This document shows, piece after piece, positions 1 through 12,900 of a stretch of DNA of 64,000 bases (position 1 is the first letter of the stretch; every line of letters starts with the position of its first letter). Location of the stretch: NCBI GenBank assembly GCA_009760855.2, contig WPIO01000011.1, positions 2,344,501-2,408,500 on the forward strand. Reading direction: 5' to 3'. Below the pieces are notes generated by a model that searched no databases, was not told where the DNA came from, and was given only the letters and a program-made list of their open reading frames with translations. This stretch comes from Cristatella mucedo. Its lineage: Eukaryota; Bryozoa; Phylactolaemata; Cristatellidae. Position numbers and translations under genes: made by a program.

Positions 1-660
1 AGTCAGAAAATCACAATCACCTGCAGCACGGGCAATTGTACACTCCGAACAATTTTATTCGTACGATCGCTAACACTTTTCATACAGCCTGATAAGAATA
101 GGACTCACAACATGTTTCATCACTGCAAATGAACAATGACAACCTTTAACAGCCCTAGACTATGCATTGATAGCAATAGCAAATTCAATCTATGCTCTAG
201 TTCCGGAGTCAGCAATGTTCCGTCAAAGATTCTGCATTAGTGGCAACTTATGTGGTGCATCTCAGCTTATGTTAACTGGGCTAAGGTCTCGTGGTATAAT
301 GCTGGTAAATATCCGAGGGGAGTGATAGGGTTAAATAATTGCATGTATCCTAAGGATATGCGGTCTCGGAAGTTTTGCCAATTATATTATAGAGACCGCA
401 TCGTGACGATGACGGTTAATTGTCTATAGCTTGCATATCGTACTCGATCATGCTCGCGTTCTCAGAGGCAATAGCACAAATGTACTTGGTCATGAGTGTG
501 GAGTCTTGCAGTGCCTAGGACTGGTCATTGACGGTCAACGGCTACCGGAATTAAGGCACGGCTCAGCATGGGAAAGCAAAAAACGACGACGCCTCCTTGT
601 CTGCTTAAACGTGTCAAGCGGCAGGCAGCCGAGCAGTCGGAGCTCTCAGCGTCGGAGCTC
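1..660 (-). other. BLMH 3' flank and probable 3' UTR
   Basis: AT-rich sequence downstream of the BLMH stop. A minus-strand AATAAA is present (TTTATT at 54-59) and could be the poly(A) signal, giving a 3' UTR of about 600 nt. No repeat or other gene was recognised. Confidence 0.4.
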
Positions 661-809
661 TCAGGCCAGAGCGCCCATGGGGTCCCACGCCGGCAGAACT
701 CGAACTTCCTGCGATTCAATTGCTAGAATCTCCGACGGCAAATACTTGCGATCGATGGCTACTTCATACACAAACTCATCAAACCATTTGTCACTCATGA
801 CAAGATAGC
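661..809 (-). CDS. BLMH: BLMH exon 10 (C terminus and stop)
   Basis: It begins after the acceptor ...ttttgtag with GC, completing a Gly codon from the previous exon (phase 1), and ends at TGA (661-663). It encodes the segment from [10 protein letters not shown] to the conserved end [11 protein letters not shown]. The terminal Ala matches animal BLMH. Confidence 0.95.
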
Positions 810-3800
810 CTACAAAATTGCAAATCCAATGAAAGCAGAACTTCATGGGCAAACAAGATAGACAGCACTTGACAACCGCATCGCTTCGTATCGCATTTAG
901 ATGGGATAGCTGAAGCACATATGTACGTTACTATATACCAGCTAGCTCTCGGTGGTCGGAGCCAGCCTCTCGAACGAACGCTAATGAAATCGGATGCACA
1001 ACCAAAGTCTAGAAATAAAGCCTTTCGTTGTGCCACAGTGACCGAACGTGGCTCGTGATAAGAGAGAAGCCGCAGAAGTAAAGAACTCTACAAATAACCA
1101 TGACATTTAATCTTGTTTTGGCTTTATACTAGCAGTGCCTCCCGAATTGCTTAAAGGGAGAGGGCGGCTCGACTACGTTAACGTTATCTACATTTTGGAG
1201 GCTCCAGTTTCGGTACGAGCTACGGTGCTGCTCCTCGTGCTCAGTAGGAATGGGCATGCGCACTCGCTCAAAATAATGCATGCAGAATAATGCATGCAGA
1301 ATAATGCATGGTTACCGAATGAGTGTCACTAGCTGCTGACAGATGGAAGCAGCAGCCATCTGCTGAGTCATCTGCTTGTCTACTCGTCCTTGAAAGCAAA
1401 ACTCGGAGACATGCGATTATTGCAAAAAATTAACTATGTTTTCCTCTTTCGGCTTTTGCCATGCGAGCAGCTCGCTCGACTCAAGCACGATCGGTGACAG
1501 CTTGCAGAGTGCCACACGCCGACCAGCAACTGGCCACCCATCAGACAGACGTCAGCACAATCAGGTCGGCAGTCATCGCCGATAAAGACAGATGTTCGGT
1601 GTGGGTGATGGTTAACAACCCAGCATCTGAAAATGATCAAGGATTCTAATTCTCAAGGAATTAATTGCTGAATCATTAAGCAGTCCCACAGGGGTTTCTA
1701 ATTGGGCATCCTGACCTTCCGAGCTAATCTCGAGCTCCAGTGAGGGGGACAGGGCGACATTCGAAAATATCGCGACATTGTGAGCCGTGATGGCACACTG
1801 GGTGAGGCGGTTGCTTTTCACGACCTTGGTCCCGAGGTCGTGGGTTCGAATTCGGCGGTGGGCGGTCCATTATCGCCACTGCAAGCGGCGATAATAGCCG
1901 TAAAGGCTCATCTGTCGCTATACAAAAGAGGCTGTTAAACCAGCTACTATTTATTTATTTATTTAAGGCAAAGGCCAGCATTACATGACAGCCAGCCTAA
2001 TTGGCTTGGATGTGGCTAGCCTAGGAGTTTGGGAACGAAAGAGCAAGTTATCGCTTAGCATCAGCATGTCAGCACGGATGACAGCTCATCCGGATCATGT
2101 GTCGTGCACAAAACATTTCCCTGCTTGTCTTAATTACGGAGCTGTAGCTTATGTTTTGCTGAAGCTTTGTTGACTGAAATTTAGCACCAAAATTGCTGTA
2201 CACACAATCCATGTTTGTGCAGAAAGGCAATTTGATAACATGTCTCGTGGTGAAGAGATGATTGCCAGCACAAGCAAAAACCTTGGCTGAGTAAAAACAA
2301 CCATGGCAACTCAGGCCAGCACGAGTTCATGTGTTAAATCAATACGTTGTTTATAATGGACTCACCATGCTGCCGAGACTTTAGGGAAAAAGTGAAACAA
2401 CCGGCCAACATATTGGGGCCCTGAAAATGGTTTGCCGAATGTAATCGGCTATCTTAAAACGATGTACAGTGATTATTGTAATTCCCTCTTGGCTGGGCTG
2501 CCAAAGAAAGCAACTAGGCCACTGCAGATGACTATGAGTATGGCTTCAAGGCTGGTTTTCATGTCCTAGAGATTTGAGCACGTTCTCCTTTGCTAAAAGA
2601 CCTATGATGGCTGCCGGTTGATCAACGGATATAGAGCAAAGTTCTTATGCTGACCCACAGGGCCCGCCACGGCTTGGCTCCTCCGTACCTAGCAGAACTG
2701 CTGCACCAGTTTCAGCCTCTTCGTGCCCTCAGGTCCTGCATGGACAATAAATTAGCTGTTCCATTCCTCTGCATAGAGACCGTTGGCGACAGAAGCTTTA
2801 GCTCTGCAGGTCCTAGACTGTGGAACTCGCTTCCACAATTCTTACACAACAACAACTACTCTCCTATTGCCGACTATGGCTCATCCTTTTCAGTGGTCCT
2901 GAGCTGCTACTTCCATGCTACTCACTACCTCAACTGCTCTCCTGACTCTGCTATGCTTCCCACTTTCTCTTTGTTGCGTGAGACGAAGTCTGTTGGGTTC
3001 CGAATGCGTACCGAAAGCCGCTTAGGCTGTGAGTGCGCTATACAAAGCTCTCCTGTGTAACACCCACATGGTCTTCATGACTTTGTGGAGTTACAGACGG
3101 AGATACATTACATTGCATTACATTACAGTACCTGAATCATTAATGAGTATTTCGTTCGGTCTAGTATCGGCTTTTCGTGATCACCACTTTGATTACTCAC
3201 GATCCTCTTTGCGATGAGCAGATTAATCTTATTGCCTATTTGCAATTTCGGTCTATACGTGCAATGCTAAGAGCTAGTGGCTGGTAATGGTCGTAAGTAC
3301 CATATTGTGATCTTTATTTAATACAGAATCAACCCCAGACAGAACAGCAAAGGGGTGAACATATCGCAAACGAATGATAAGGCTACATGCAGGGACCGAG
3401 CCACGCCCAAACCAGGCCATTCGACTGCCCCACCCTTTCACCTACTGCAGATAGCAAGCCACTGCCAAGGGAGAGTAGACAACAATTTTTGTGCTGTGCT
3501 TTGAAGCATATGCTGGGTAGAATTACCCTCCTAAGCACGCAATGCAATCGGTATGCAGTCAGTCGGTATCGTTTGACTTGGGTCAATGCATTGACAGCAG
3601 ATTCTTAAGGACTAGGTAAAAACTCCATCACACTGGCTTTAAGTTCAAATGCTGAACCTAAACTTGAAGCCAGATCTGCAAGCATAACCTTCTTCAAAAG
3701 AAGCCCCTTCTCACAGTCTCCTCTGTCCGTCCATTTGCTCCCCCACCTGCTCCTAGCCTAATTGTCTACTCATCCCTTCTCTGTCTCTCTCTCCCTCTCT

Positions 3801-3854
3801 ATCTTGGTCTCTCTTACTGTCACTCTCACTCTGTTCATTCCCTCTGTCGGCCCG

Positions 3855-3949
<95 letters not shown>

Positions 3950-6900
3950 GTCAAGGCTGGAGTTGCCACCATGTTGCTTATGTCAATCGAGTTACACAGG
4001 ATATATCGGCATTAATACGTTGCTGCACGGGCTGAAATATGTGAAATGGTGCTAAATTTGATGCCCACACCAAGCCGTACAAGCCTAAAGGTGGTTTGAG
4101 GTAACAAAATCACGACAGCACCATGAAGTGCCGTACTTCGTGTAATGACAGGGACAAGCCAAGTCGCGACCCCAACAGCTGGTTCGACACAGCAAGCCAC
4201 CAAAGGAAATAATGCACTGAGCTTACAAAGGCAGAAACTCGAGCAATAGCTGCATTTCAAAGAAGGGACCAAAGGTGAAGAAGCAGGGCACATGGAATGC
4301 ATTGCAGCCTACGCTCTATTTCCACTTTGGAAATCCCCTAGAGCCGGAGCACGACCTCTATGTTGAGCACGTGCACTGGAGCGTGATTTGAAGCAAGCGA
4401 CGTAAGAGTCAGCTAAATTCGTACAGTGAGAGCACAGCAAACACACGACTGGGGGCAAACGATGAGATTGCATACGACATACCCTTGTCGCCAAAGTCCT
4501 CTCCCCACGAGTTCTCCACTCTCCATTTCGCGGTCTTGGTTTCATCCTGCAACCAAAGCAGCAAAGGCGGATAAAAGTGAGCTTTTGGTTGCCTTCCGAT
4601 GACCCATTGATTCCGATGACCCATTGATTCCGATGACCCATTGATTCCGATGACCCATTGATTCCGATGACCCATTGATTCCGATGACCCATTGATTCCG
4701 ATGACCCATTGATTCCGATGACCCATTGATTCCGATGACCCATTGATTCCGATGACCCATTGATGGAGTGCTTTCGATCAACCATGGCTCTGTGTCCATA
4801 TTGCACTCACAAACAGCAGTAGAGCCGAGCGAGCTCACAAAAAGCAGGTGAAAGCAGCAAGTGCTAAAGCTGCAGTATATCCTGAATGCAGCATATGCTG
4901 AATGCTGTGGGTAAAGACGACGTGCCATTCTAATAGCACGTGTCAGACCTTGCTAGTTTGCGTGACCCCAACGTGAGCACAACACAGATTCACACATTCC
5001 TCCGATGTGGGAAGAAATAAAATTCTGCCCCACACTCATGCTCATTCAAGCCCACGGCACACACAAGCACAAAGTTCTTCTAGAGCGCCTCTCATCTCGC
5101 CTGGGCATCACTGGCACTGCTCTGCAGTGGTTCAGGTCCTATCTCGGTGGGAGACTCCAGAGTATTGACGTGAATGGACAAAGATCATCTGAAGTACCTC
5201 TGAAATATGGAGTACCTCAGGGCTCAGTGCTAGGTCCGGTTCTTTTCACGGTTTATACTCTGCCTCTTGTTGATGTGATTGCCAAGCACAATCTAGGCTT
5301 TCACTTCTATGCAGATGACACTCAGTTGCACCTTTGCTTTGATCCCTCCCAGCCTTCGAGCACCTCAAATTCTCTAAACTCACTTGCTGCATGCATTGAT
5401 GACATCTGCACATGGATGGCAGCAAATTTTCTAAAACTAAACGATGATAAAACTAACTTACTAGTTATGGGCAAACCCAGTATGATCCAGGAATTGGACA
5501 GGCTGACTCTCAAAATTAGCTCTGCCAGCATATCTCCAGTTGAATCAGCTCGAAATCTAGGTGTCATATTCCAAAGCGACCTCTCGTTAGATGACCATAT
5601 CAGCTCCACAGTCAAATCCGCCTATTTTCAGCTTCATAACATTGCTAAAATTCGGGCTTGTTTAGATAAAGATACCACATCCAAGTTGGTCCATGCATTC
5701 GTGACATCCCGTCTCGACTTCTGCAACTCACTGCTTACTGGCCTACCAGCATGTGCGATCAGGCGTTTCCAGCTGGTGCAAAACTCTGCAGCTAGGCTTG
5801 TCCGTCGTGAGCGTCGCAGTTGCCACATTACTCCCCTTCTCGCCGACCTGCACTGGCTCCCAGTCAAGCAACGGATTGACTTCAAGGTTTTGTCACTCAC
5901 TTTTAGGTCCCTTCATTCTATGGCTCCAGCCTATCTGTCAGATATACTACCCCATCAGGCTAAGCATCGTACCAACCGCTTTTCGGAATCCAACAGTTTA
6001 GAAATACCTCGTACAAACCTTAAATCCTTTGGAGACCGTGCATTTAGTTCATATGCTCCCAGAGCCTGGAACTCCCTCCCGACCTGCGTCAGAACATCAC
6101 CTGACCTGACCACATTTAAAAGGAACCTAAAAACACACCTATTTAGGACAGCATTTAGTGGGTCCCTGTGATTCGTCCTTGATGTGCTTATGCGTGCTGA
6201 CACTGTGCATGCTGCCACTAACCACATTTAGTTAGGGGTGAAATGCACAGGGTCAGCATGCCAATGTGGTTAGTGGCAGCATGCACAGTGTCAGCACGCA
6301 TAAGCACATCAAGGACGAATCACAGGGACCCACTAAATGCTGTTCTAAATCGGTGTGTTTTTAAGTTCCTTTTAAATGTGGTCAGGTCAGGGGATGTTCT
6401 GACGCAGGTCGGGAGGGAGTTCCAGGCTTTGGGAGCATACGAGCTAAATGCACGGTCTCCAAAGGATTTAAGGTTTGTACGAAGTATTTCCAGACTGTTG
6501 GATTCCGAAAAGCGGGTGGTACGATGCTTAGCCTGATGGGGTAGTATATCTGACGGATAGGCTGGAGCCATAGAATGAAGAGACCTAAAAGTGAGCGACA
6601 AAACCTTGAAGTCAATCCGTTGCTTGACTGGTAGCCAGTGCAGGTCGGCGAGAAGGGGAGTAATGTGGCAACTGCGATGCTCACGACGGACAAGCCTAGC
6701 TGCAGAGTTTTGCACCAGCTGGAAACGCCTGATCGCACATGCTGGTAGGCCAGTAAGCAGTGAGTTGCAGAAGTCGAGAGGGGATGTCACGAATGCATGG
6801 ACCAACTTGGACGTGGTATCCTTATCTAGACAAGCCCTAATTTTAGCAATGTTATGAAGCTGAAAATAGGCGGATTTGACTGTGGACCTATTCTTGCATG

Positions 6901-9900
6901 TACTTAAACAGTGTGACACATGACAATCAAATCTGGGGGGAGGGGGACTGGATGCTGTGCAAAAGCTATTCTTGTGTGCATAATTGTCATATATGTAAAA
7001 TATTTGAAAACTAGACATATATATTTGTATACACAGTCGAACCTCTCTCTATATATGCATCCTCTCTGTGTGTATTGCCTCACCATATGCACAGTAACTG
7101 GTCGAACCGATAATTTTCTGCCCAACCTAATGCATAACCTACTCTGACAAAGGTCGGCGACAAATTTTTACTATAAGCTTACATGAGATTTTGCTTTTTC
7201 ACCAACAACAAAGCAAAACAGAATGCTTGCTTGGAACAATACTTAGCATTCGTTAATCGTATGCTTTATAAAATTTATTCTTCGCTGGAAGTTATCGTCC
7301 TTCATTATTTGATAGTTTCCGACAACAGCGTGCATAAAAGCCAAGATTTCCGGTGTCACGTGACTAGAGGCCATCGCCATAGCAAGCTAGGTCTCAGAGC
7401 TAGCGCTGCCTAAACTCGTGGGTTTCCACGACTGCTACTGGCTTTCCATCGGATATTTTCCGTCCTGATGTCTTAGTTGCTAAGCAGGCTATTGAACAAT
7501 TTCTCCAGTGAATCCTCGGTTGTTTTTGCTGCTTCGACGTGTGCTTGGACAGACAGCAAAGCTAGGTGCAGACACGGCCATACTTGCTGGGCTTTCCAGG
7601 GCCCAACCAATATTCTCAGCACAATGGTGGATGTTTGTGCATCACGAAATCACTCATGTAAATAAAACGGAAAAACCTAACACAATGGCTGCAATTATGC
7701 AAATTAAATTTTAATTCGAGAGTCAGAGAGAGATTAAGTTCTCTGATGGTGCTTTATCAAGTGCATTATTATTATTATTATTATTATTATATCAGTTCGG
7801 CTACACATCAGAATGTAGCATGCCGACTTACTCTTATTGAAATATGCTAAATGGCAAAACTATCTCTGATAATGACTGCTTAATTAATAATATAATATAA
7901 TAATAATAATATTGCACTTGATAAAGCGCCCTCAGAGAACTTAATCTCTTTCTAGGCACTTTACAATTGCTGCAAAGGGAAATGCAATTGAATGGTAAGT
8001 AAAATCATGCTTGAAAAACAAACAAAATGAATAATTATGTAAGGGGTGAAATGCACAGGGTCAGCATGCCAATGTGGTTAGTGGCAGCATGCACAGTGTC
8101 AGCAAGCATAAGCACATCAAGGACGAATCACAGGGACCCACTAAATGCTGTCCTAAATAGGTGTTTTTAAGTTTCTTTTAAAAGTGGTCAGGTCAGTGGA
8201 TGTTCTGACAAAAGTCGGGAGGAAGTTCAAGGCTTTGGGAGCATACGAACTAAATGCACGGTCTCCAAAGGATTTGAGGTTTGTGCGAGGTATTGGTAAA
8301 CTGTTGGATTCCGAAAAGCAGGTGGTGTGATTCTTGGTCTGGTGGGGGAGTAGACCTGACAGATAGGCTGGAGCCAAAGAATGAAGTGACCTAAAAGTGA
8401 GCGACAAAACGTTGAAGTCAATAATACAACATTTGTTGGGAATCTTTAGAGAACTAAATCTTTAAGTATTGGTCTAACTATTTGAATAATTTGGGAACAA
8501 CCCATTAATCCAGTGAAGCATTAAAACGTGAGTTATCGCTGGTCATAGTTTGTTCACCTTTGACAACCAAAGAGGGGGTGGTGTAGGATGTGCTGGTGAG
8601 GGGCTGCTTTTGCTAGGATTAATAATGTTACCAATGACGTCTAAGAAGGCCTGAGGTTATATATTGATCCCCAGAGTGCATGGATTTTTCAGGCCAGCAT
8701 TATGATACCGTAATACTAGCTCTTTCGCCTCTATGTACTGTCAAACCTTTCTGTAAACATACCCTCCGTCGGATGATTTTCTATGCCTATTGGGAGGTTG
8801 CACTTACAAGGAGGTCCGACTGTGGTAGTATCTATGCCTCCCTCCTCCCCTTCCTTACAGGTGTAGGAAATAATATTAGTAGGCTCAACGGTGCACAATT
8901 GGCGAGGGAGCACTGCCTGTTTTGACATTAAGATTAAGACATTAAGATTAAGACATTAAGATTAAGACATTAAGAGCTATCTTGGAACACCAACAACTGG
9001 AAAGCTACAATTAACGTGACCCATCATTGCAATCAAAGGTAGAAGCAGACCTAGTGGGTGTTCCTGGCCACCACTTTTCACACTAAGCGAACCATAAATC
9101 CAATAGTATCCAATGGTGACACGAAATGCAATCCAGAAAAGAGAGCTAGGTCGGTTAAGTGGGTGTTTGAATGTGAGTTTAAAAGGGATGACGACTAACA
9201 ATGCACATAACCTTGCCAGATTATCGATTTGATGGCATGATTTTTTTGCCCAGATCGTATCTACTACCAGTTTAGTGCAAGCCAGGTTGGTAGGTCGAAG
9301 GGCATCAATTTTTAAGCCAATAAATAAGTGTGCCGAGCGATAGGGCTGACCAGCTCAGATCAAGGAGCTGACAGAGGGCCAAGGGTCCCAGTAGTGACCC
9401 GGAATACGAAGTGTGGTCGTGTTAAGCTGTTTTTGTAGGTCGTGGTTCAAATCTGTATATTTACCGACGGATTCTTAATACAAATGCATTCCAACAGGCA
9501 TTTTGGAAATGATGGCAGCACGAGCAGTTGACGCAGCATGCGCCCGCAAGCACTTAGTCACAGTACTTACTTACTCTACCGGTCATTTGGCAGGGGTTGC
9601 ACAGCGGGGAGTGCTGCAGTATAAAATATAATATAAAATGTAGTACTTATAATAATACTTGTAATATTAATAATAATTATATAGTGGGAGCCAGCATTGC
9701 AAACGGTGAGCTTCTGAGAGGTTCAGCATCACTCTTCGATCGCTCCATACTACCACCAATATAATGATAATACAATTCATTTGTACAGCACCCTAAGAGA
9801 GAATTAATCTCTATTCAGGTGCTTGACATATGCCACGAGGCTCGAGCCCATGACCTCGGTCATCGAATACATTCACCTTGACCTTGGTTCAATGCAGGCA

Positions 9901-12900
9901 CCTTAACCACTAAGCCATGCCATAATTTTTATAAAACGTAAGAAGGAAAATGAAGACCTACCCCAAACAATGCGATACACAAGCAAGCCGGAGCTCACAA
10001 GCGTGCTTGTGTGGCTTAGCGTGATCAGTGTTGGCAACTTGTGGCAAGAAGACTTTGGAGCGGTAGAGCGGTAGTGAATTAGGGATTCGGCTGGATTTCG
10101 GCGGTCCCAAGACACCTACATTGGCAGCAGAGATTCAGTCGACTACAGTCGTCGCTTTAGCACGAGGTTGAATGCTCCCGAGTGCCGAAGCAGAGCAAAT
10201 GCCCAGGTTGTCGCCCACCCACAGGGGAAATTTTAATTCTGAGGCTGCTAGTAGCTTGTATCTCTACCCCAGCTGGCTTGGCAGAATGCCCACTGGCCAT
10301 GGAAGCAAACTTTCCTTTCAGACACACATTAAATGGCCATATGCCCCTAGCAAGCTTGCTTGGATGTCTATAGGGCAATACTGGGCCGTTTCAATGTGGA
10401 TAGCTGCCCCTCCATCGTATGACGAAGATGTGGCAGCACCATGGTGCTGACCTTTCAGCTTTCAGTGCGCTCATCTCGAATACATCAGCTTTGCCATCAG
10501 CTGGAACAGTGAATGCAACTGCATTTTAATTTAGCTCAGCACAACACATGTCCTGCAGACGACCCTTCAGCAGCCGATCGCTAGTAGATCAGCTATCGAT
10601 AGCTCCTGCTTGCTTGGTTGCTTACCACGCATGCTGCTGTGCCGTGCATCCACACATTTACCAAGGTACACACGCACATGTGCGCTTGCGCATGCATGAA
10701 TACATGACCTGCGCCAAAGTTAATGGCAAGCAAGCCAGCCAGCTTCTCTTACGGTTGTACGGTCCTCTTGCTAATAGCTACCGGACAAGCCAAAGAACAG
10801 ACCTATTTGTCCCGACAAAAGCCGAGCTGATAATCAAACAATTACACATGCATAGCTTTGCAACTAATCACGGCTGCTTGATCGGGCTTGGCAGAGAACA
10901 GCTGGCTGCCTACAGCCAGCTGACTGCAACCAACTGGCACGGAGCTCAACGAGTCCATGTGGCAGCAGTTGGCTTGTTTTGTTGTTTGATTGTCAGATTG
11001 CATGGCACAGGCACTGCATCAATTACTCAATAGGACCTGCTAGCCAGTATGCTGGCTACACTTGGTATGCTAAGCAGTGCTTGTTGTTAAGCCAAGATAA
11101 GGAACTCTAGAAATGCAATTGGCCTGACTAATCTGGGCCCGTGATGCAAGGTTGAAGCAGAAAAATGCTGGAAAACACACACATACCTCATGCAAAAAAC
11201 TGGTTTGATCATTTTCTTCCCACTGCACGTGACCTAACTTTGCAAGGATAGCAGCACTCCATACTGCTAGCAAAATATCGATGTTACAGCATAGTGTCGG
11301 CATAGGGGGGAGGGGTAAAGAGAACTGAAAGAGTGAGCATTCTGGCAGAGGAGTTCATTAAGTCACCACGATCTAAGCAGGACGGCAGCCTCCACAATCT
11401 AGTGAGATGCAATGAGACCAACTGTGTGCGTAGCGACGGCAAGCACAGGCTATTGTGTCAACGCTGTGCACATGCAACGGGCATGTGCTCAGTAAAGCCC
11501 GAGGAAAAACATACATTTGAGTATTTACTTGCTCCGGTAAATGAAAGTCACAGTGAGAGACAGGGGGAAAGAGGGCGAGACAGGGAGAATGGAGAGGGCG
11601 AGTTAAAGAGGCACATCGGCATTCATAGATAGCATTAACACCCAGGCACACAAAAAGTCTTGCAGGATGGCCACAGCTGCTATGGCTGTAAATTCGTTCT
11701 GGTAACAAGAGGGTTTCCTAAAATATCGGATATTCTAAAGTTATACAAACCACGTGAAAATATATGTTAGCCAAAAAACAAATACATATGTTTTTGGCGT
11801 GTATGCACTTACTGGGACGTCGTTCACCGTGATTCTTAATTACCTCTCTTACCTGACCTAGAATAGTAGATACCGGCTTCTACGATGTCCCTTCTGCTGT
11901 AGCACATTCTGCTGAGCCTGAGTTTTACTGAAAATTTCAGCTACTGGCATAGGCCAAACACCCGGCCTCAGCTGTCTTTCACTTTGGCTCCATGTTCGTT
12001 TTATAGGGTTCAGATTGGGCAACTGGCTGGGCCACTGCACCAGGACAAAACAAGGACTCGTCAAAAATGACTTCGCCTTACTGGAAGTCTGCATAAGATC
12101 GTTACCCTGCTGCCAAATGTAAGGACCCCCAAACAGGGTATTTGAGCCTCGACATCCAACTGTCATTGACCAAAATGACTTTTGAGTATTATACTCTTTG
12201 AGGGATATTTGCTCGGTGCGGGAGCAGCGGTTCAAACAGTTGCCAATCTGAACTCGGTAGACCGACCATTGAGCGATATCACCAGGCGGCTGATGCTGGC
12301 TGTTCGGCTTGCACACTAGCAGCCGACGACCTTTTTCAGTACTGAGCTCAGGCTCAGCAGAATGGGCTGCAGCAGAAGGAACAATCCAGAACCCGGTGAC
12401 CTCTATTCCTGGCCAAATAAGAAAGGTAATAAAAAATCATGGTGGAACAACGTCACAGTAAATGTAAACAGTAAATGCATACATACCAAAAACATTCGCA
12501 TTTGTCTTTTGGCTGTCAATAGATATTTTCACAAGTTTTGCATAGCTTTAGTACACCCGGTATCGTGAAAACCCTCTAATTACCCTAACGAATTTGCAGC
12601 CACAGCAACAGCAGCCATGTTTCGACGATTTTTTTCACCTGAGTGTAAGCGTTTGTGTGCGGGCAAGCTCAGCTCACCAGGCAACCGAGCCAACCGTCTG
12701 ACAGACAGACGGCAGGCCTACGCAGGACACCCCTGTCCAGTTTTTCACCCCGCCACAGGAATAGCCGGCCAGCGTAAGACACTGACCGGCCATTTTTTTG
12801 CTTAAGGTGGGATGCTCTTACTGTCGACCTGCTAACACACTCTTTGCAAGCACACTGAAACTAGAAGGACAAAGTTCCAGCAAGTGCAATGATGAAACCA

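Larger units (their letters stand above)
810..4482 (-). other. BLMH intron 9
   Basis: It holds a SINE-2 copy (1,783-1,965), a LINE-B 3' fragment (2,470-3,130), and a TC-rich block with a pure (TC)n (3,861-3,947). Three copies of a 14-bp unit (AATAATGCATGCAG) lie at about 1,272-1,310. Nothing recognisable at 810-1,270, 1,970-2,465 or 3,135-3,760. Confidence 0.8.

Noticed and set aside
4594-4763. CRISPR-like array
   Set aside because: Head-to-tail 17-bp repeats with no spacers in an animal intron: a minisatellite.
10548-11033. 161-codon open frame
   Set aside because: No recognisable domain or splice context, and it lies inside a BLMH intron on the opposite strand.
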